The notes below the pieces were generated by a model. The model made no database searches, was not told where the DNA came from, and saw only the letters and a list, made by a program, of their open reading frames with translations. Of a stretch of DNA of 64,000 nucleotides, positions 36,907-46,236 are shown piece after piece. This DNA comes from Dolichospermum sp. DET69 (GTDB taxonomy: Bacteria > Cyanobacteriota > Cyanobacteriia > Cyanobacteriales > Nostocaceae). Every line of letters begins with the position of its first letter. Positions within the stretch are counted from its first letter, which is position 1. The stretch spans positions 1,398,501 through 1,462,500 of the forward strand of contig CP070233.1 in the NCBI GenBank assembly GCA_017355425.1, given 5' to 3'. The position numbers and the translations under genes were made by a program.

Positions 36907-37365
36907 ATCCGGTAAGCGTAAAACTCAGTGTCTTTAGACCTGAGATATAAGCGACTCGTGCGGTTTTAACCGCATAGAGTTTTTCTTTTTGTAAAGATTG
37001 GTTAAAGTACGTAAAGAGTTATCGCCTTTGTACTTAATGGTGTTACACTGTTCACAACAGGAACGGTAATCAACCTGTCTAAAAACCTAGCTGCCTAATG
37101 GCAATCTGTACCTTGACAATTGAAGATATGGGGTTCTATTCCATAGTTCTAGTGACTGCCCTCCGAATAGGTAAAATCTTCATGGGAGCTAGACGACACA
37201 GGATTTAAATTCAATCAAAATTTGCAGCAATGCAACTACCTCCGGGCAGGAGGAAAGTTAACGCTTGGGGAGAGAACCACCTCTGACTTAGATACCGCAA
37301 GGGGTCTAAGCTAAGTGGACTCGTTGAACCAAGAATCTCAGCGGCTTTAGCCCTGAGAGTGTCAA
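36907..37365 (+). mobile_element. Non-autonomous IS200/IS605-like element with omega-RNA-like 3' end (copy A)
   Basis: The left end reads ATCCGGTAAGCGTAAA, then a hairpin (CTCAG...CTGAG, 36924-36944), then ATATAAGCGACTCG. The right end reads AAGAATCTCAGCGGCTTTAG followed by CCCTGAGAGTGTCAA, ending about 37365. Both ends match the element at 46582-46947, and the left-end layout matches that of the TnpB element at 60601. No tnpA or tnpB frame is inside. The 3' 120 bp (TTAACGCTTGGGGAGA, ACCTCT, then the terminal hairpin) share ordered blocks with copy B and look like an omega-RNA scaffold. It ends 81 bp before the antiporter gene. Confidence 0.7.
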
Positions 37366-37446
37366 TCTGTGTATCCTAACCCTCCCCGCAAACAGATAAA
37401 ACTTTGTATGCTGAATCTATATGGTTCTTCATAGTTTTTAAAGTTA

Positions 37447-39459
37447 GTGCAAGAAGATTTTCGCTTAATTGTTGACTTAGTTTTGGTGTTTGCTGTCGCC
37501 GCTGGTGGTGGATTATTAGCTGCACTGTTAAAACAACCCGTTTTACTGGGATATCTTATCGGTGGTATGGTTGTTGGTCCCTCTGGGCTGAGGCTGATTA
37601 AAGAACTTATCCAAGTGGAAACCTTGGCTCAGTTTGGTGTGGCGTTCTTGTTGTTTGCTTTAGGTGTAGAGTTTTCTTTGACGGAACTCAAGAAAGTGAA
37701 AGCGATCGCCCTGGGAGGTGGTACTTTACAAATTATCCTCACTATTCTGATCACTGTCTTGGTGTGCGGTGTCACCGGTGCTTGGGGAACTTTACCCGCT
37801 AAAGGTGTATTTTTGGGTTCGATTTTGTCTTTGTCTTCCACTGCTGTGGTTCTTAAATGCCTCATGGAACGCAATGAGACGGAAACACCCCACGGACAGG
37901 TAATGCTGGGGATTCTGGTTGTCCAGGATTTGGCTTTGGGATTAATGTTAGCTGTATTACCAGCCCTTCATGAACCAGGAGAAGTCATTGGTATCGCTGT
38001 GCTAATGGCATTGCTGAAAATTGGTTTATTTGCGGCTGGGGCAGTTGTGGCGGGGATTTGGTTAATTCCCCCTTTACTAAGATTATTCGCCAGTACGGAA
38101 AGCAAAGAGTTATTTTTATTAGGCGTAGTTACGATCTGTTTAGGAATTGCCCTATTTACAGAATCTTTAGGACTATCTATTGAAATGGGGGCATTTGTCG
38201 CCGGTTTAATGATTTCTGAAGTGGAATATGCTGATGAAACTTTGACTATTGTTGAACCTCTGCGGGATATATTTGCTAGTTTATTTTTTGTTGCCATTGG
38301 GATGTTAATTGACCCAGTATTTTTGTGGCAAAATCTGGAATTAATTCTCGGATTAGTCGCTTTAGTTTTTGTGGGTAAGTTTTTAATTATTACTCCTTTA
38401 GTAATGTTATTCCGCTATCCTTTGAAAACAGCTTTAATTACTGGTTTAGGACTGGCGCAAATTGGGGAATTTTCCTTTGTTCTCGCTAGTGAAGGTCAAG
38501 CTTTGGGTTTGGTTTCTCGGCGGATATATTTACTAATTTTAGGAACTACTGCTGTAACTTTAATCCTGACTCCTTTTATCTTGCGATTAGTCCCATTTTT
38601 ATTCGATTTTGCTGAATCTATGCCTTGGCTAAAACCATATTTAGTAGATGATCAAGTTCGTGATGTTTCCGAAGATTTACCCCAGAAAAATCATATTGTA
38701 GTTTGTGGTTATGGACGACTGGGAAAGAATTTAGTCAAGTTATTACAACAATATGAATTACCTGTAGTAGTTATTGATCAATCAGAAAGTCGTATTCAAC
38801 AGTTACGGGATGCAGGAATACCTTATGTTTATGGAAATGGTGTCAGTCTTCATGTTTTAGAAACTGCCGGAGTAAGTCATGCCCAAGGTATGGCGATTGT
38901 TCTTCCTGATTCTGCCAGTATTCGGTTATGTTTAAAACGGGCTTTGGAAGTATGTCCAGAATTAGATACAGTTGTCCGTGCTACCCAAGATAAAAATATT
39001 GAATTGCTTTATCAATTAGGGGCAAAGGAAGTCGTCCAGCCAGAATTTGAAGCTAGTTTAGAAATGGCTACTCATCTCTTAATTACTGTGGGTTTATTAC
39101 CAGAAGTAGTACAACAGAAAATGCAGCAAATTCGCCAAGATCATTATTTGGATTTACGCCCTGAAAGTTCTGCTGCTGAAGTTTCTCGATATTTACAAAA
39201 AGTTACTCGTGATCTGAATCGCCGTTGGTATGACTTACCAGCAAATTCACCTTTGATTGGGATGACTTTAGAGGAAGTCAATATGCGTTATTTAACTGGG
39301 GTGAGTTTAATGGCTATTCGTCGCGTCAATGGGGAAGAAATTGATTATCCTGATAGTCAAACTACATTTCTTTTAGGCGATCGCTTATTAGTGGTAGGAT
39401 CAGATGATGAATTAACAGCTTTAGTGGAATTTGCCGAGGGAAAAATCACTATTAAGTAA
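37447..39459 (+). CDS. CPA2-family cation:proton antiporter with TrkA-N and TrkA-C domains
   Basis: A 670-aa inner-membrane exchanger, KefB-like. Residues 1-380 contain about 12 transmembrane helices (LLAALLKQPVLLGYLIGGMV; VEFSLTELKKVKAIALGGGT; the IGEFSFVLASEG motif). Residues 410-525 are a Rossmann TrkA-N domain (VVCGYGRLGKNLVKLL) that binds nucleotide, and about 575-665 a TrkA-C domain. The ion (K+ or Na+) is not assigned. It starts at GTG 37447. The IS200/IS605-like element at 36907-37365 occupies its upstream region, so its promoter may lie in or next to that element. Confidence 0.92.
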   Translation: MQEDFRLIVDLVLVFAVAAGGGLLAALLKQPVLLGYLIGGMVVGPSGLRLIKELIQVETLAQFGVAFLLFALGVEFSLTELKKVKAIALGGGTLQIILTILITVLVCGVTGAWGTLPAKGVFLGSILSLSSTAVVLKCLMERNETETPHGQVMLGILVVQDLALGLMLAVLPALHEPGEVIGIAVLMALLKIGLFAAGAVVAGIWLIPPLLRLFASTESKELFLLGVVTICLGIALFTESLGLSIEMGAFVAGLMISEVEYADETLTIVEPLRDIFASLFFVAIGMLIDPVFLWQNLELILGLVALVFVGKFLIITPLVMLFRYPLKTALITGLGLAQIGEFSFVLASEGQALGLVSRRIYLLILGTTAVTLILTPFILRLVPFLFDFAESMPWLKPYLVDDQVRDVSEDLPQKNHIVVCGYGRLGKNLVKLLQQYELPVVVIDQSESRIQQLRDAGIPYVYGNGVSLHVLETAGVSHAQGMAIVLPDSASIRLCLKRALEVCPELDTVVRATQDKNIELLYQLGAKEVVQPEFEASLEMATHLLITVGLLPEVVQQKMQQIRQDHYLDLRPESSAAEVSRYLQKVTRDLNRRWYDLPANSPLIGMTLEEVNMRYLTGVSLMAIRRVNGEEIDYPDSQTTFLLGDRLLVVGSDDELTALVEFAEGKITIK

Positions 39460-39547
39460 CGATAGTGCCAATAATTCCGGCTTTTATCTATTTATGGGCA
39501 AAAAATATGATCTTAAACAGGTTGACTCAATCTCTAAGGAGTTTCGT

Positions 39548-39703
39548 ATGTCAGCCGAATTAAGAAATGCTTTTGGTATCTTTCTTGAAGAAGAAAAAAG
39601 AAATGGTTATGGTGGAACTTTAAATGATAGAGGCGATTTTACTTATGGTGAACTTCGTCAGAAAGCTAAGGAATTTTTAGAGGATATTAATCATGAAATC
39701 TAA
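39548..39703 (+). CDS. Small protein of unknown function, first gene of a two-gene pair
   Basis: 51 aa from ATG 39548, chosen because AAGGAG (39536-39541) lies 6 nt upstream; in-frame starts further up lack such a site. The protein (SAELRNAFGIFLEEEKRNGY, then GDFTYGELRQKAKEFLEDI) is charged and helical. Its last codons overlap the start of the next gene by 11 bp, so the two are translationally coupled. The layout (tiny first gene overlapping a second) recalls toxin-antitoxin or toxin-immunity pairs, but no family is recognised. Confidence 0.6.
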   Translation: MSAELRNAFGIFLEEEKRNGYGGTLNDRGDFTYGELRQKAKEFLEDINHEI

Positions 39704-40208
39704 AACATCTCTTGCAAATTTACAACCAAATTTAAATCAAATTATTCCAGTAATTACCAAACCAATTATTGGGGAAATTTGTCATCAGATTAGATTTAGT
39801 TATGGTGATGAATTACGGTTAGATTTTGGTAAAATGTCTGCCTATACTCATCCTAAATTAGCGCATTTATGCAAAGGAAGTTGGCAATTTGGCACAAAAG
39901 CAACACCTTGGATTTTAAAGCAAGGAAATCAAGTCTTAATTTCTTCACTGCTAGAAAATAATATAGATAATGCAAAACTATATTTACAGCAATTGGAAAA
40001 TAAAAAATTGATTAATCTGATGATTGATGCTGATAATAATATTAATATAACTTTGTGCTTTGAGGGTGATTATCAACTGACTTTAGAACCAGATTTACAC
40101 GATGATTCTGGGCTTACTTATTGGGAATTGTTCATGCCAACTGAGCAAATTTTGACCGTCGGACCTGGGCTTTTTTGGGAGTGTAAATCAATTCATGAAG
40201 GTTATTAA
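39693..40208 (+). CDS. Hypothetical protein, second gene of the pair
   Basis: 171 aa, soluble, alternating beta strands and polar loops: EICHQIRFSYGDELRLDFGK, then GSWQFGTKATPWILKQGNQV, and a C-terminal LTYWELFMPTEQILTVGPGL. The pattern (short strand-rich protein with DELRLDFG) resembles small immunity-like proteins of contact systems, but this is only an impression. GAGG lies 11 nt before ATG 39693. Overlaps the upstream gene by 11 bp. Confidence 0.6.
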   Translation: MKSKTSLANLQPNLNQIIPVITKPIIGEICHQIRFSYGDELRLDFGKMSAYTHPKLAHLCKGSWQFGTKATPWILKQGNQVLISSLLENNIDNAKLYLQQLENKKLINLMIDADNNINITLCFEGDYQLTLEPDLHDDSGLTYWELFMPTEQILTVGPGLFWECKSIHEGY

Positions 40209-40522
40209 AATTAATCTTCCCGGTGTTATGAGGTACAAAAACCCCACCCCCAACCCCCTCCCCGCAAGCGATGAGGGGGCTAAGATGTACCTCATAAGAG
40301 CAAAAACCGCTGTATTCTAGAAGCTATCTGACTATTCCCCAAATATGTAAAGTGAATTTTATCCCTTGTAGGGTGCGTCTATTTCATTAACTTTCCTGTT
40401 CTTAACAACTGTGCTTGTTCTTGTGTCCAAGCATAAAAATCTTGCTCAGGGGTAGTTGAGTTCATATCCTAATTTCTTTAAGAAGTCGGGGATATAACTA
40501 TTCTACAGCCCCAACTTCAATA
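40209..40522. repeat. Intergenic region with dispersed GC-rich palindromes
   Basis: CCCCACCCCCAACCCCCTCC and GATGAGGGGGCTAAGATGTA (40238-40285) belong to the repeat family also seen near 29165 and 55868. TAAGAAGTCGGGGATAT (40479-40495) is an arm of the 25079 repeat. No gene is seen. Confidence 0.55.
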
Positions 40523-40795
40523 CTAACCTCTTTCAGCTACCATATCACCTAATGGTTTTATGTAAGCGATCGCTTGTTTCCAAACTGTAATTTGCTCATT
40601 ATTACCATCAAAAATACATATACAATTATGGTCTTGCCAAAATACACGACCTGTGATCAAATCACCAGTCATTAACTTAAATTCGACCATTACTTTTTCT
40701 TTAATACACCTTTGCACTTGACGAGTGCTAGGTAGTGACGTATCAAATTGATTACTTGCCATTTTTTGATTAGTAGTTGGTGTTTGGTGGCTCAT
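40523..40795 (-). CDS. hfq: RNA-binding protein Hfq, cyanobacterial type
   Basis: A 90-aa Sm-like protein. The Sm1 region is VMVEFKLMTGDLITGRVFWQ and Sm2 is NEQITVWKQAIAYIKPL. As usual in cyanobacteria the Sm2 lacks the enterobacterial YKHA motif, and characterised cyanobacterial Hfq works in motility through the type IV pilus machinery rather than in broad small-RNA pairing. It is divergent from dapF with a 72-bp gap, a conserved cyanobacterial neighbourhood. Confidence 0.9.
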   Translation of the reverse strand: MSHQTPTTNQKMASNQFDTSLPSTRQVQRCIKEKVMVEFKLMTGDLITGRVFWQDHNCICIFDGNNEQITVWKQAIAYIKPLGDMVAERG

Positions 40796-40867
40796 TAAAA
40801 AATGATTAATTCCCCAGTTTTTGAATAAAATTAATGAATCTTTGATAAATTATTTGAACAAAGCAAA

Positions 40868-41707
40868 ATGGCAATCGAATTTACTAAGTACCACGGACTC
40901 GGTAATGATTTTATCCTCATTGATAACCGTTCCTCATTGACACCAGTATTGACACCCGCACAAGCAGTTCAGTGGTGCGATCGCCATTTTGGTATTGGAG
41001 CAGACGGTGTTATTTTCGCACTTCCTGGACAAAATGGCACGGATTACACCATGCGGATTTTTAACTCCGACGGTTCAGAACCAGAAATGTGTGGTAATGG
41101 AATTCGCTGTTTAGCGGTATTTTTGACAGAATTAGAAGGCATTGCCCGCACCAAAGATAAATATCGTATTCATACTTTAGCAGGTGTAATTACACCCCAA
41201 CTCACAGATGAAGGTCAAGTAAAAGTAGATATGGGTGAACCCCGATTATTAGCAGGAGAAATTCCTACAACTTTAGCACCTAGTGAATTTCAAGTTATTA
41301 ATCAACCCTTAGAAGTAGCTGGAAAAACCTGGGATGTTACCTGTGTGAGCATGGGAAATCCCCACTGTATTACCTTTGTCGAAGATGTCGCAGCCATTGA
41401 TTTAGAAAACATTGGCTCCCAATTTGAAAATCATCCCGTATTTCCCAAAAAAACCAACACCGAATTTATGGAAATAGTCAATCGTAACTATTTGAAAATG
41501 CGAGTTTGGGAACGGGGGGCAGGAATTACCTTAGCTTGTGGGACAGGGGCTTGTGCATCCTTGGTAGCGGGAGTATTGAATGATAAATGCGATCGCACTG
41601 CTACTATCGAATTACCAGGTGGACCCCTAGAAATTGAATGGTCAGAAATTGACAACCGGATTTACATGACAGGCCCAGCAGAACGAGTATTCACAGGTAA
41701 ATATTAA
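40868..41707 (+). CDS. dapF: Diaminopimelate epimerase
   Basis: Converts LL- to meso-diaminopimelate for lysine and peptidoglycan synthesis. The 279-aa protein has [17 protein letters not shown] at the start and both catalytic cysteine motifs, [13 protein letters not shown] and [12 protein letters not shown]. Length is normal. A GC-rich hairpin (GGGGCGGGGTTTCCCCGCCC, 41722-41741) follows the stop and may end transcription. Confidence 0.97.
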   Translation: MAIEFTKYHGLGNDFILIDNRSSLTPVLTPAQAVQWCDRHFGIGADGVIFALPGQNGTDYTMRIFNSDGSEPEMCGNGIRCLAVFLTELEGIARTKDKYRIHTLAGVITPQLTDEGQVKVDMGEPRLLAGEIPTTLAPSEFQVINQPLEVAGKTWDVTCVSMGNPHCITFVEDVAAIDLENIGSQFENHPVFPKKTNTEFMEIVNRNYLKMRVWERGAGITLACGTGACASLVAGVLNDKCDRTATIELPGGPLEIEWSEIDNRIYMTGPAERVFTGKY

Positions 41708-41717
41708 AATTTTAAAC

Positions 41718-41747
41718 CCTGTAGGGGCGGGGTTTCCCCGCCCTCAA
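41718..41747 (+). terminator. Terminator-like hairpin after dapF (dispersed repeat unit)
   Basis: GGGGCGGGGTTTCCCCGCCC forms a strong hairpin and is followed by CTCAATAATTCTTTTTC. The same hairpin family is at 21856. Confidence 0.55.
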
Positions 41748-41848
41748 TAATTCTTTTTCCCTGTTTCCTATTCCCTGTTCCCTGTTCCCTATTCTTCCTG
41801 AGACATTTTGCAGTAAAATTATGGCTTTGATATAAAGGAAGACAAAAA

Positions 41849-43192
41849 ATGACCCGTGTGATCATCGTGCGTCATGGTCAAAGTACCTACAATATAGAAA
41901 AACGTATTCAAGGACGGACAGATGCCTCATCATTAACCGAAAAAGGTCGTAATGATGCCATTCAATCAGGTAAAGCCCTTAGTAGTATTGCATTTGACGC
42001 TATTTATAGTAGTCCCCTCCAACGAGCCAAATCAACAGCCGAAATTATTGGTAGTCAATTAGCTGCACAATCTGCGGTTATTCAAATTGATGAACAGTTG
42101 GTAGAAGTTGATTTACCCCTGTGGGTAGGAATGACGACAAGTGAAGTCAAAGACAAGTTTACAGAAGATTACAGTACCTGGAAAGAACGTCCCCACGAAT
42201 TCAGAATGCTTATCAATGAAGCATCAGGAACTAAAGAACATTTCCCCGTACTGGCTTTATATGCCCAAGCCAAACAGTTTTGGCAAGAAATTCTCTCCCA
42301 ACATCAAGGCGAAACCATCCTGATTGTTGGTCATAATGGCATTAATCGCGCCTTAATTAGCACAGCTTTGGGAATTTCCCCCAGTCGCTACCATTGTTTA
42401 CAACAATCTAACTGTGGAATTAGTATCTTGAATTTTGCAGGTGGTTTAGGTGAACCAGTGCAGTTAGAATCCATGAATCAAACCCAACATCTGGGTGAAA
42501 CTTTTCCTTCCTTGCGTCCTGGTCATCAAGGGGTAAGATTATTATTAGTCCGTCACGGTGAAACTGAATGGAATCGTCAAGGTAAGTTTCAAGGACAAAT
42601 TGATATTCCCCTTAATGATAATGGCAGAAACCAAGCCGGAAAAGCCGCAGAATTTCTCAAAGACGTAAATATTGACTTTGCTGTTAGTAGCACCATGTCC
42701 CGTCCCAAAGAAACAGCGGAAATTATCTTAAAGTATCATGCTAGTTTAAAACTAGAATTATTTGATGGTTTAAGAGAAATTAGTCATGGACTTTGGGAAG
42801 GAAAATTTGAATCAGAAATTGAGCAAGAATTTCCTGGAGAATTAGAAAGTTGGCGGACAATACCCGCCGAAGTGCAAATGCCAGAAGGGGAAAATTTAGA
42901 ACAAGTAAAAAAACGTAGTGTTGCCGATTGGAATACCATAGTTAAAAATGCTCAAGCGCAGCCATTACAACTAGGATTAGTAGTAGCCCATGATGCCACT
43001 AATAAAACCTTGTTGTGCCATATTCTCGGTTTATCCAATGAGAATTTCTGGAATTTCCGTCAAGGTAATGGGGCTGTGAGTGTCATTGATTATCCTGATG
43101 GTATTCAAGGTTATCCAGTGCTGCAAGCCATGAATATTACCGGACATTTAAGTAATAGCGTTCTTGATAAAACTGCCGCCGGGGCGTTATAA
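41849..43192 (+). CDS. Two-domain histidine phosphatase (phosphoglycerate mutase-like)
   Basis: 447 aa with two complete histidine-phosphatase domains, each with an RHG motif: VRHGQSTYNIEKRIQGR (residues about 7-23) and LVRHGETEWNRQGKFQGQ (about 233-250). Each also has a second conserved His (LIVGHNGINRALIS; LVVAHDATNKTLLCH). Proteins of this shape in cyanobacteria are annotated as phosphoglycerate mutases, and some are metal-independent phosphoserine phosphatases, so the substrate is open. AAGGAAG lies about 8 nt before ATG 41849. A perfect 11-bp hairpin follows. Confidence 0.85.
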   Translation: MTRVIIVRHGQSTYNIEKRIQGRTDASSLTEKGRNDAIQSGKALSSIAFDAIYSSPLQRAKSTAEIIGSQLAAQSAVIQIDEQLVEVDLPLWVGMTTSEVKDKFTEDYSTWKERPHEFRMLINEASGTKEHFPVLALYAQAKQFWQEILSQHQGETILIVGHNGINRALISTALGISPSRYHCLQQSNCGISILNFAGGLGEPVQLESMNQTQHLGETFPSLRPGHQGVRLLLVRHGETEWNRQGKFQGQIDIPLNDNGRNQAGKAAEFLKDVNIDFAVSSTMSRPKETAEIILKYHASLKLELFDGLREISHGLWEGKFESEIEQEFPGELESWRTIPAEVQMPEGENLEQVKKRSVADWNTIVKNAQAQPLQLGLVVAHDATNKTLLCHILGLSNENFWNFRQGNGAVSVIDYPDGIQGYPVLQAMNITGHLSNSVLDKTAAGAL

Positions 43193-43204
43193 TTTAGACA
43201 ATAA

Positions 43205-43230
43205 TTAGGGTAATTCATCAATTACCCTAA
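43205..43230 (+). terminator. Terminator-like hairpin after the histidine phosphatase gene
   Basis: TTAGGGTAATT (43205-43215) pairs perfectly with AATTACCCTAA (43220-43230) over a 4-nt loop, followed by CACTAATTTTATTTT. Confidence 0.65.
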
Positions 43231-43263
43231 CACTAATTTTATTTTGAGGAGTAAGAGGTATTT

Positions 43264-43707
43264 ATGCAAACTTTATGCCCTTTTCTCTATGACGAAGATT
43301 TTAATTTATGGGTTGAATCAACTATTGAATTATTACAACAAAAAAGATTTGATGAATTAGATATTGAGAATCTGATTTCCGAAGTAGAAACTATGGGTAA
43401 TAATGATAAAAAATCAGTTAAAAGTAACTTACGAATATTATTAATGCACCTGTTAAAATGGCAATATCAACCAGATAAACGCACAAATATTTGGCGGACA
43501 ACCATTAAGGAACATCGTAACCGATTAGAAGATGATTTTGCCAATAGTCCCAGCTTAAATAATTATTTTTTAGAAATATTTGATGAATGTTATCAAAAAG
43601 CCAGAGATTTAGCATCATCAGAAACTGGTTTATCTCTGACTGTATTTCCTGTTCAATGTCCTTTTGATATTCATCTTGTGATCAAATCTGACTTTTTCCC
43701 AAATTAA
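43264..43707 (+). CDS. DUF29 family protein
   Basis: 147 aa, all-helical. The DUF29 pattern is clear: YDEDFNLWVESTIELLQQ at the start, LDIENLISEVETMGNNDKKS in the middle and the LLMHLLKWQYQPDKRTNIWR segment. This family is abundant in cyanobacteria and has no settled function. A ribosome binding site GAGGAGTAAGAGG lies upstream of ATG 43264. Confidence 0.88.
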   Translation: MQTLCPFLYDEDFNLWVESTIELLQQKRFDELDIENLISEVETMGNNDKKSVKSNLRILLMHLLKWQYQPDKRTNIWRTTIKEHRNRLEDDFANSPSLNNYFLEIFDECYQKARDLASSETGLSLTVFPVQCPFDIHLVIKSDFFPN

Positions 43708-44006
43708 AATGAAGTGCTACTTCACCTCATAAATCAACCGATACAAAAAAGTTAACTAATGTCAATTAACCTTCTTCCTTCTTCCTTCTTCCTTCGTCTC
43801 TTCGTCCCTATATCCCTCCGGGACGCTCCGCGAACGTGGTTTATTTCCTCTTATTTCACTCATGCAATAATTATACCTAATTGCCACTGACTAGACAGAA
43901 ATTGTGATCATCTAATTCAAAATATGCCTAATATCTGATGATAGGTGGTACAAAATATGGTACAAAAGATAGACTATAAGACTAAACACACTGATATTCT
44001 AAAATC
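43708..44006. repeat. Intergenic region with dispersed CTTCCTT repeat
   Basis: CTTCCTTCTTCCTTCTTCCT and a CGTCCCTATATCCCTCCGGG block (43772-43830) match the repeats near 15627 and 62797. The rest is upstream DNA of the DUF5895 gene. No gene is seen. Confidence 0.5.
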
Positions 44007-44879
44007 ATGAAAGCATCTGCTAAATTCGACTTTGAAGACGAAAAATTTAACGCCCCACCTTCCCAAATGATCCCCTGGGGTTTAATCATCAATCCTCGCT
44101 ATGGTTCGGACGGGTTACAGAGTTATGGTTTAGCGATTAAACTTGATAATGCCCAATCTGTTGGGTTTAAACCAGATGATAACTGGCAACAGGTAGAGCA
44201 TGAATTTAGTTCTGGAGAAGTAGACACAATATTTATTACTACTACGCCTCGATTAGTTATAGTGCGTCGTGGTCCATTATCTGTGCAAGATCGGGAAACC
44301 AAGATCAGACTAGGTACTTACAAAGATTACAAAGAAGAGTTTTTAGCTGATAAACTTAAATTTAAAATTTATACTCGCCATTTAATTTTTTTAGTAGGTG
44401 AAGATAAAAAGTTTTTACATCAATCACCTCTGCAATTAACTCTAAGTGGTTCACCCGGCGCTAGTTTTGGAAAAAATTATGCTGAATACCAACAAGGGCG
44501 AATTACTGGCGGTTTTGCTGGGGAATTAGAAAAAGCTTATGCTGGTTTTCAAAAGAAACCAGTAACTCCAAAGGGTCCTTTATTTCATGCTCATGGAATT
44601 TTTTGCCCCATTATTGAACCTGAAGAAAGAGGCATAGAACCGAATATTGCTTTGGTAGCTTCAACTGTAGATTATAAACATCCCACAGTTTCAACATTAA
44701 TAGATTATATGATTGCCTCAGATTCTCCTGAGTCAGAAATAATTTGTAAGACTTTTGAAGAATACAAAGAATTTGGTAAGGAAGTGATTAAACCAGAAGC
44801 TTCTAAAGTAGAAACGCCTGGTGCTACTAATTCTTATGTGTATGCAGATGAGGATGAATTTGGTTATCCACCGTATTAA
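44007..44879 (+). CDS. DUF5895 family protein
   Basis: 290 aa, soluble, typical of a cyanobacterial family of unknown function. Notable stretches are APPSQMIPWGLIINPRYGSD near the start, FITTTPRLVIVRRGPLSVQD in the middle, and GPLFHAHGIFCPIIEPEERG. The acidic C-terminus (YVYADEDEFGYPPY) ends just before a 21-bp tandem repeat. Nothing in the context suggests a role. Confidence 0.75.
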   Translation: MKASAKFDFEDEKFNAPPSQMIPWGLIINPRYGSDGLQSYGLAIKLDNAQSVGFKPDDNWQQVEHEFSSGEVDTIFITTTPRLVIVRRGPLSVQDRETKIRLGTYKDYKEEFLADKLKFKIYTRHLIFLVGEDKKFLHQSPLQLTLSGSPGASFGKNYAEYQQGRITGGFAGELEKAYAGFQKKPVTPKGPLFHAHGIFCPIIEPEERGIEPNIALVASTVDYKHPTVSTLIDYMIASDSPESEIICKTFEEYKEFGKEVIKPEASKVETPGATNSYVYADEDEFGYPPY

Positions 44880-44880
44880 G

Positions 44881-44980
44881 TCATGACTGGGCGCAATTAG
44901 ATCATGACTGGGCGCAATTAGATCATGACTGGGCGCAATTAGATCATGACTGGGCGCAATTAGATCATGACTGGGCGCAG
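44881..44980. repeat. Five tandem 21-bp repeats and a GC hairpin
   Basis: TCATGACTGGGCGCA begins at 44881, 44902, 44923, 44944 and 44965. The last copy leads into GGGCGCAGGCCCTGCGCCCC (44973-44992), a strong palindrome that probably separates the convergent genes. Frames running through it are artefacts. Confidence 0.9.
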
Positions 44981-45006
44981 GCCCTGCGCCCCTACTTCGG
45001 TGACTC

Positions 45007-46233
45007 CTATTCTTTGAGTAGTAAATAGAATAGTAAACCATTGCCGCCAGAAATACCAGCGCGATCGCCTGCTAGTTGACCCGAACCTATGAAATAATCT
45101 ACTCTTCCTGGTCCTTTAATTGCACTGCCTGTATCCTGATCTAATACAAAACGATTAACTAGACGCGGTTCTAGTTTGCCATTACTAGTAGGATAAGGAA
45201 ATGAATTGATAATCAGTGCCAGTGCGCCCGGTGGCATGACAGATTTATCTGTAGCAATGGAACGTTCCGGGGTGACAGGGACAAGAAGACTACCTGTAGC
45301 TGCTGTACCATTAGTTTCTTCAAAGAAAACAAATCTTTCCCAACGAGGTAAATAATTACTTAATTCTTTGGGATGTTGACGGAAATAAGTAATTAACTTA
45401 GGCATAGTTAAACCGCTAAGTGGCAGTTTGCCATCTTTTGCTAGTTCTTTACCGATAGATGTCCAAGCATAATCAGTTCCTCCCGCATAACCAACAGAGG
45501 TTTTTTGCCCATTAGTTAATTTAATTTGGGCAGAACCTTGGATATGAACCATGTATGGATCTAAACGATTACTAAACCAGACAATTTCTGACCCTCGTAA
45601 CTTACTTTTATCCCCTAGCAACCCATTTTTGCCTTCCAAATCAATCCGTTTGGGATGAGGTTTTGGCCATTTCTGAAAATCTGGTGGCAGACGATAAAGA
45701 GGATACTTGTATAAAGCAGTTCTAACTCGGCTGGCAATATACACAGGTTCATAATACGCTGTGAACTTAACAGTTCCCTTCCCATCATTGCCAACAGACT
45801 GATAAAAGACAAACTCCCGACGCACAGCAGCTTGTAGTTCAGCCGCTGACCTAGAACTAACAACAAGTTGCCGAAAGCGTACCAAACTCCGACGGACCCG
45901 ATTTAGGGTAATTCCCTTAATTGGATAATTTTGATAAGCTTCAACGGCTTTATTCCTGGCCAAATAGCCCAAACTATTATCTATTGAAGTTAGCAGAGCT
46001 TGTTTATCCCCTCCTCTACCCCAAAGCTGTTCGTCAAAACCCAAGCAATTTTGGGGTGTACAAACACTGTCTAAATCAATGGGTTCGAGTGCTGGTAATA
46101 CTGCTGGTGGTACTTCAGGGGTTACTGGTATTGTAATTGGCTGCGAATTAGGAGCTTGAGCTACAACTGAGGAAAGTGGATTTATAAAGGCAATTCCCAG
46201 GCTTAAGGCCAGCAAAGTCAAGTTTTTTCTCAT
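45007..46233 (-). CDS. mltA: Membrane-bound lytic murein transglycosylase A family protein
   Basis: Cleaves peptidoglycan glycan strands, forming 1,6-anhydro ends. The 408-aa protein has an N-terminal signal segment (LTLLALSLGIAFINPLSSVV), then the MltA domain (FTAYYEPVYIASRVRTALYK; YPLYRLPP) and the C-terminal 3D domain whose aspartates are seen in VLDQDTGSAIKGPGRVDYFI and GAGQ-like GSGQLAGDRAG. It is predicted to be periplasmic. It is 3 bp downstream of the 82-aa gene and probably cotranscribed with it. Confidence 0.9.
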   Translation of the reverse strand: MRKNLTLLALSLGIAFINPLSSVVAQAPNSQPITIPVTPEVPPAVLPALEPIDLDSVCTPQNCLGFDEQLWGRGGDKQALLTSIDNSLGYLARNKAVEAYQNYPIKGITLNRVRRSLVRFRQLVVSSRSAAELQAAVRREFVFYQSVGNDGKGTVKFTAYYEPVYIASRVRTALYKYPLYRLPPDFQKWPKPHPKRIDLEGKNGLLGDKSKLRGSEIVWFSNRLDPYMVHIQGSAQIKLTNGQKTSVGYAGGTDYAWTSIGKELAKDGKLPLSGLTMPKLITYFRQHPKELSNYLPRWERFVFFEETNGTAATGSLLVPVTPERSIATDKSVMPPGALALIINSFPYPTSNGKLEPRLVNRFVLDQDTGSAIKGPGRVDYFIGSGQLAGDRAGISGGNGLLFYLLLKE

Positions 46234-46236
46234 TTT

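Noticed and set aside
44733..45041. 102-codon frame on the minus strand with APSHDLI repeats
   Set aside because: Produced by the 21-bp tandem repeat and the antisense of the DUF5895 gene.
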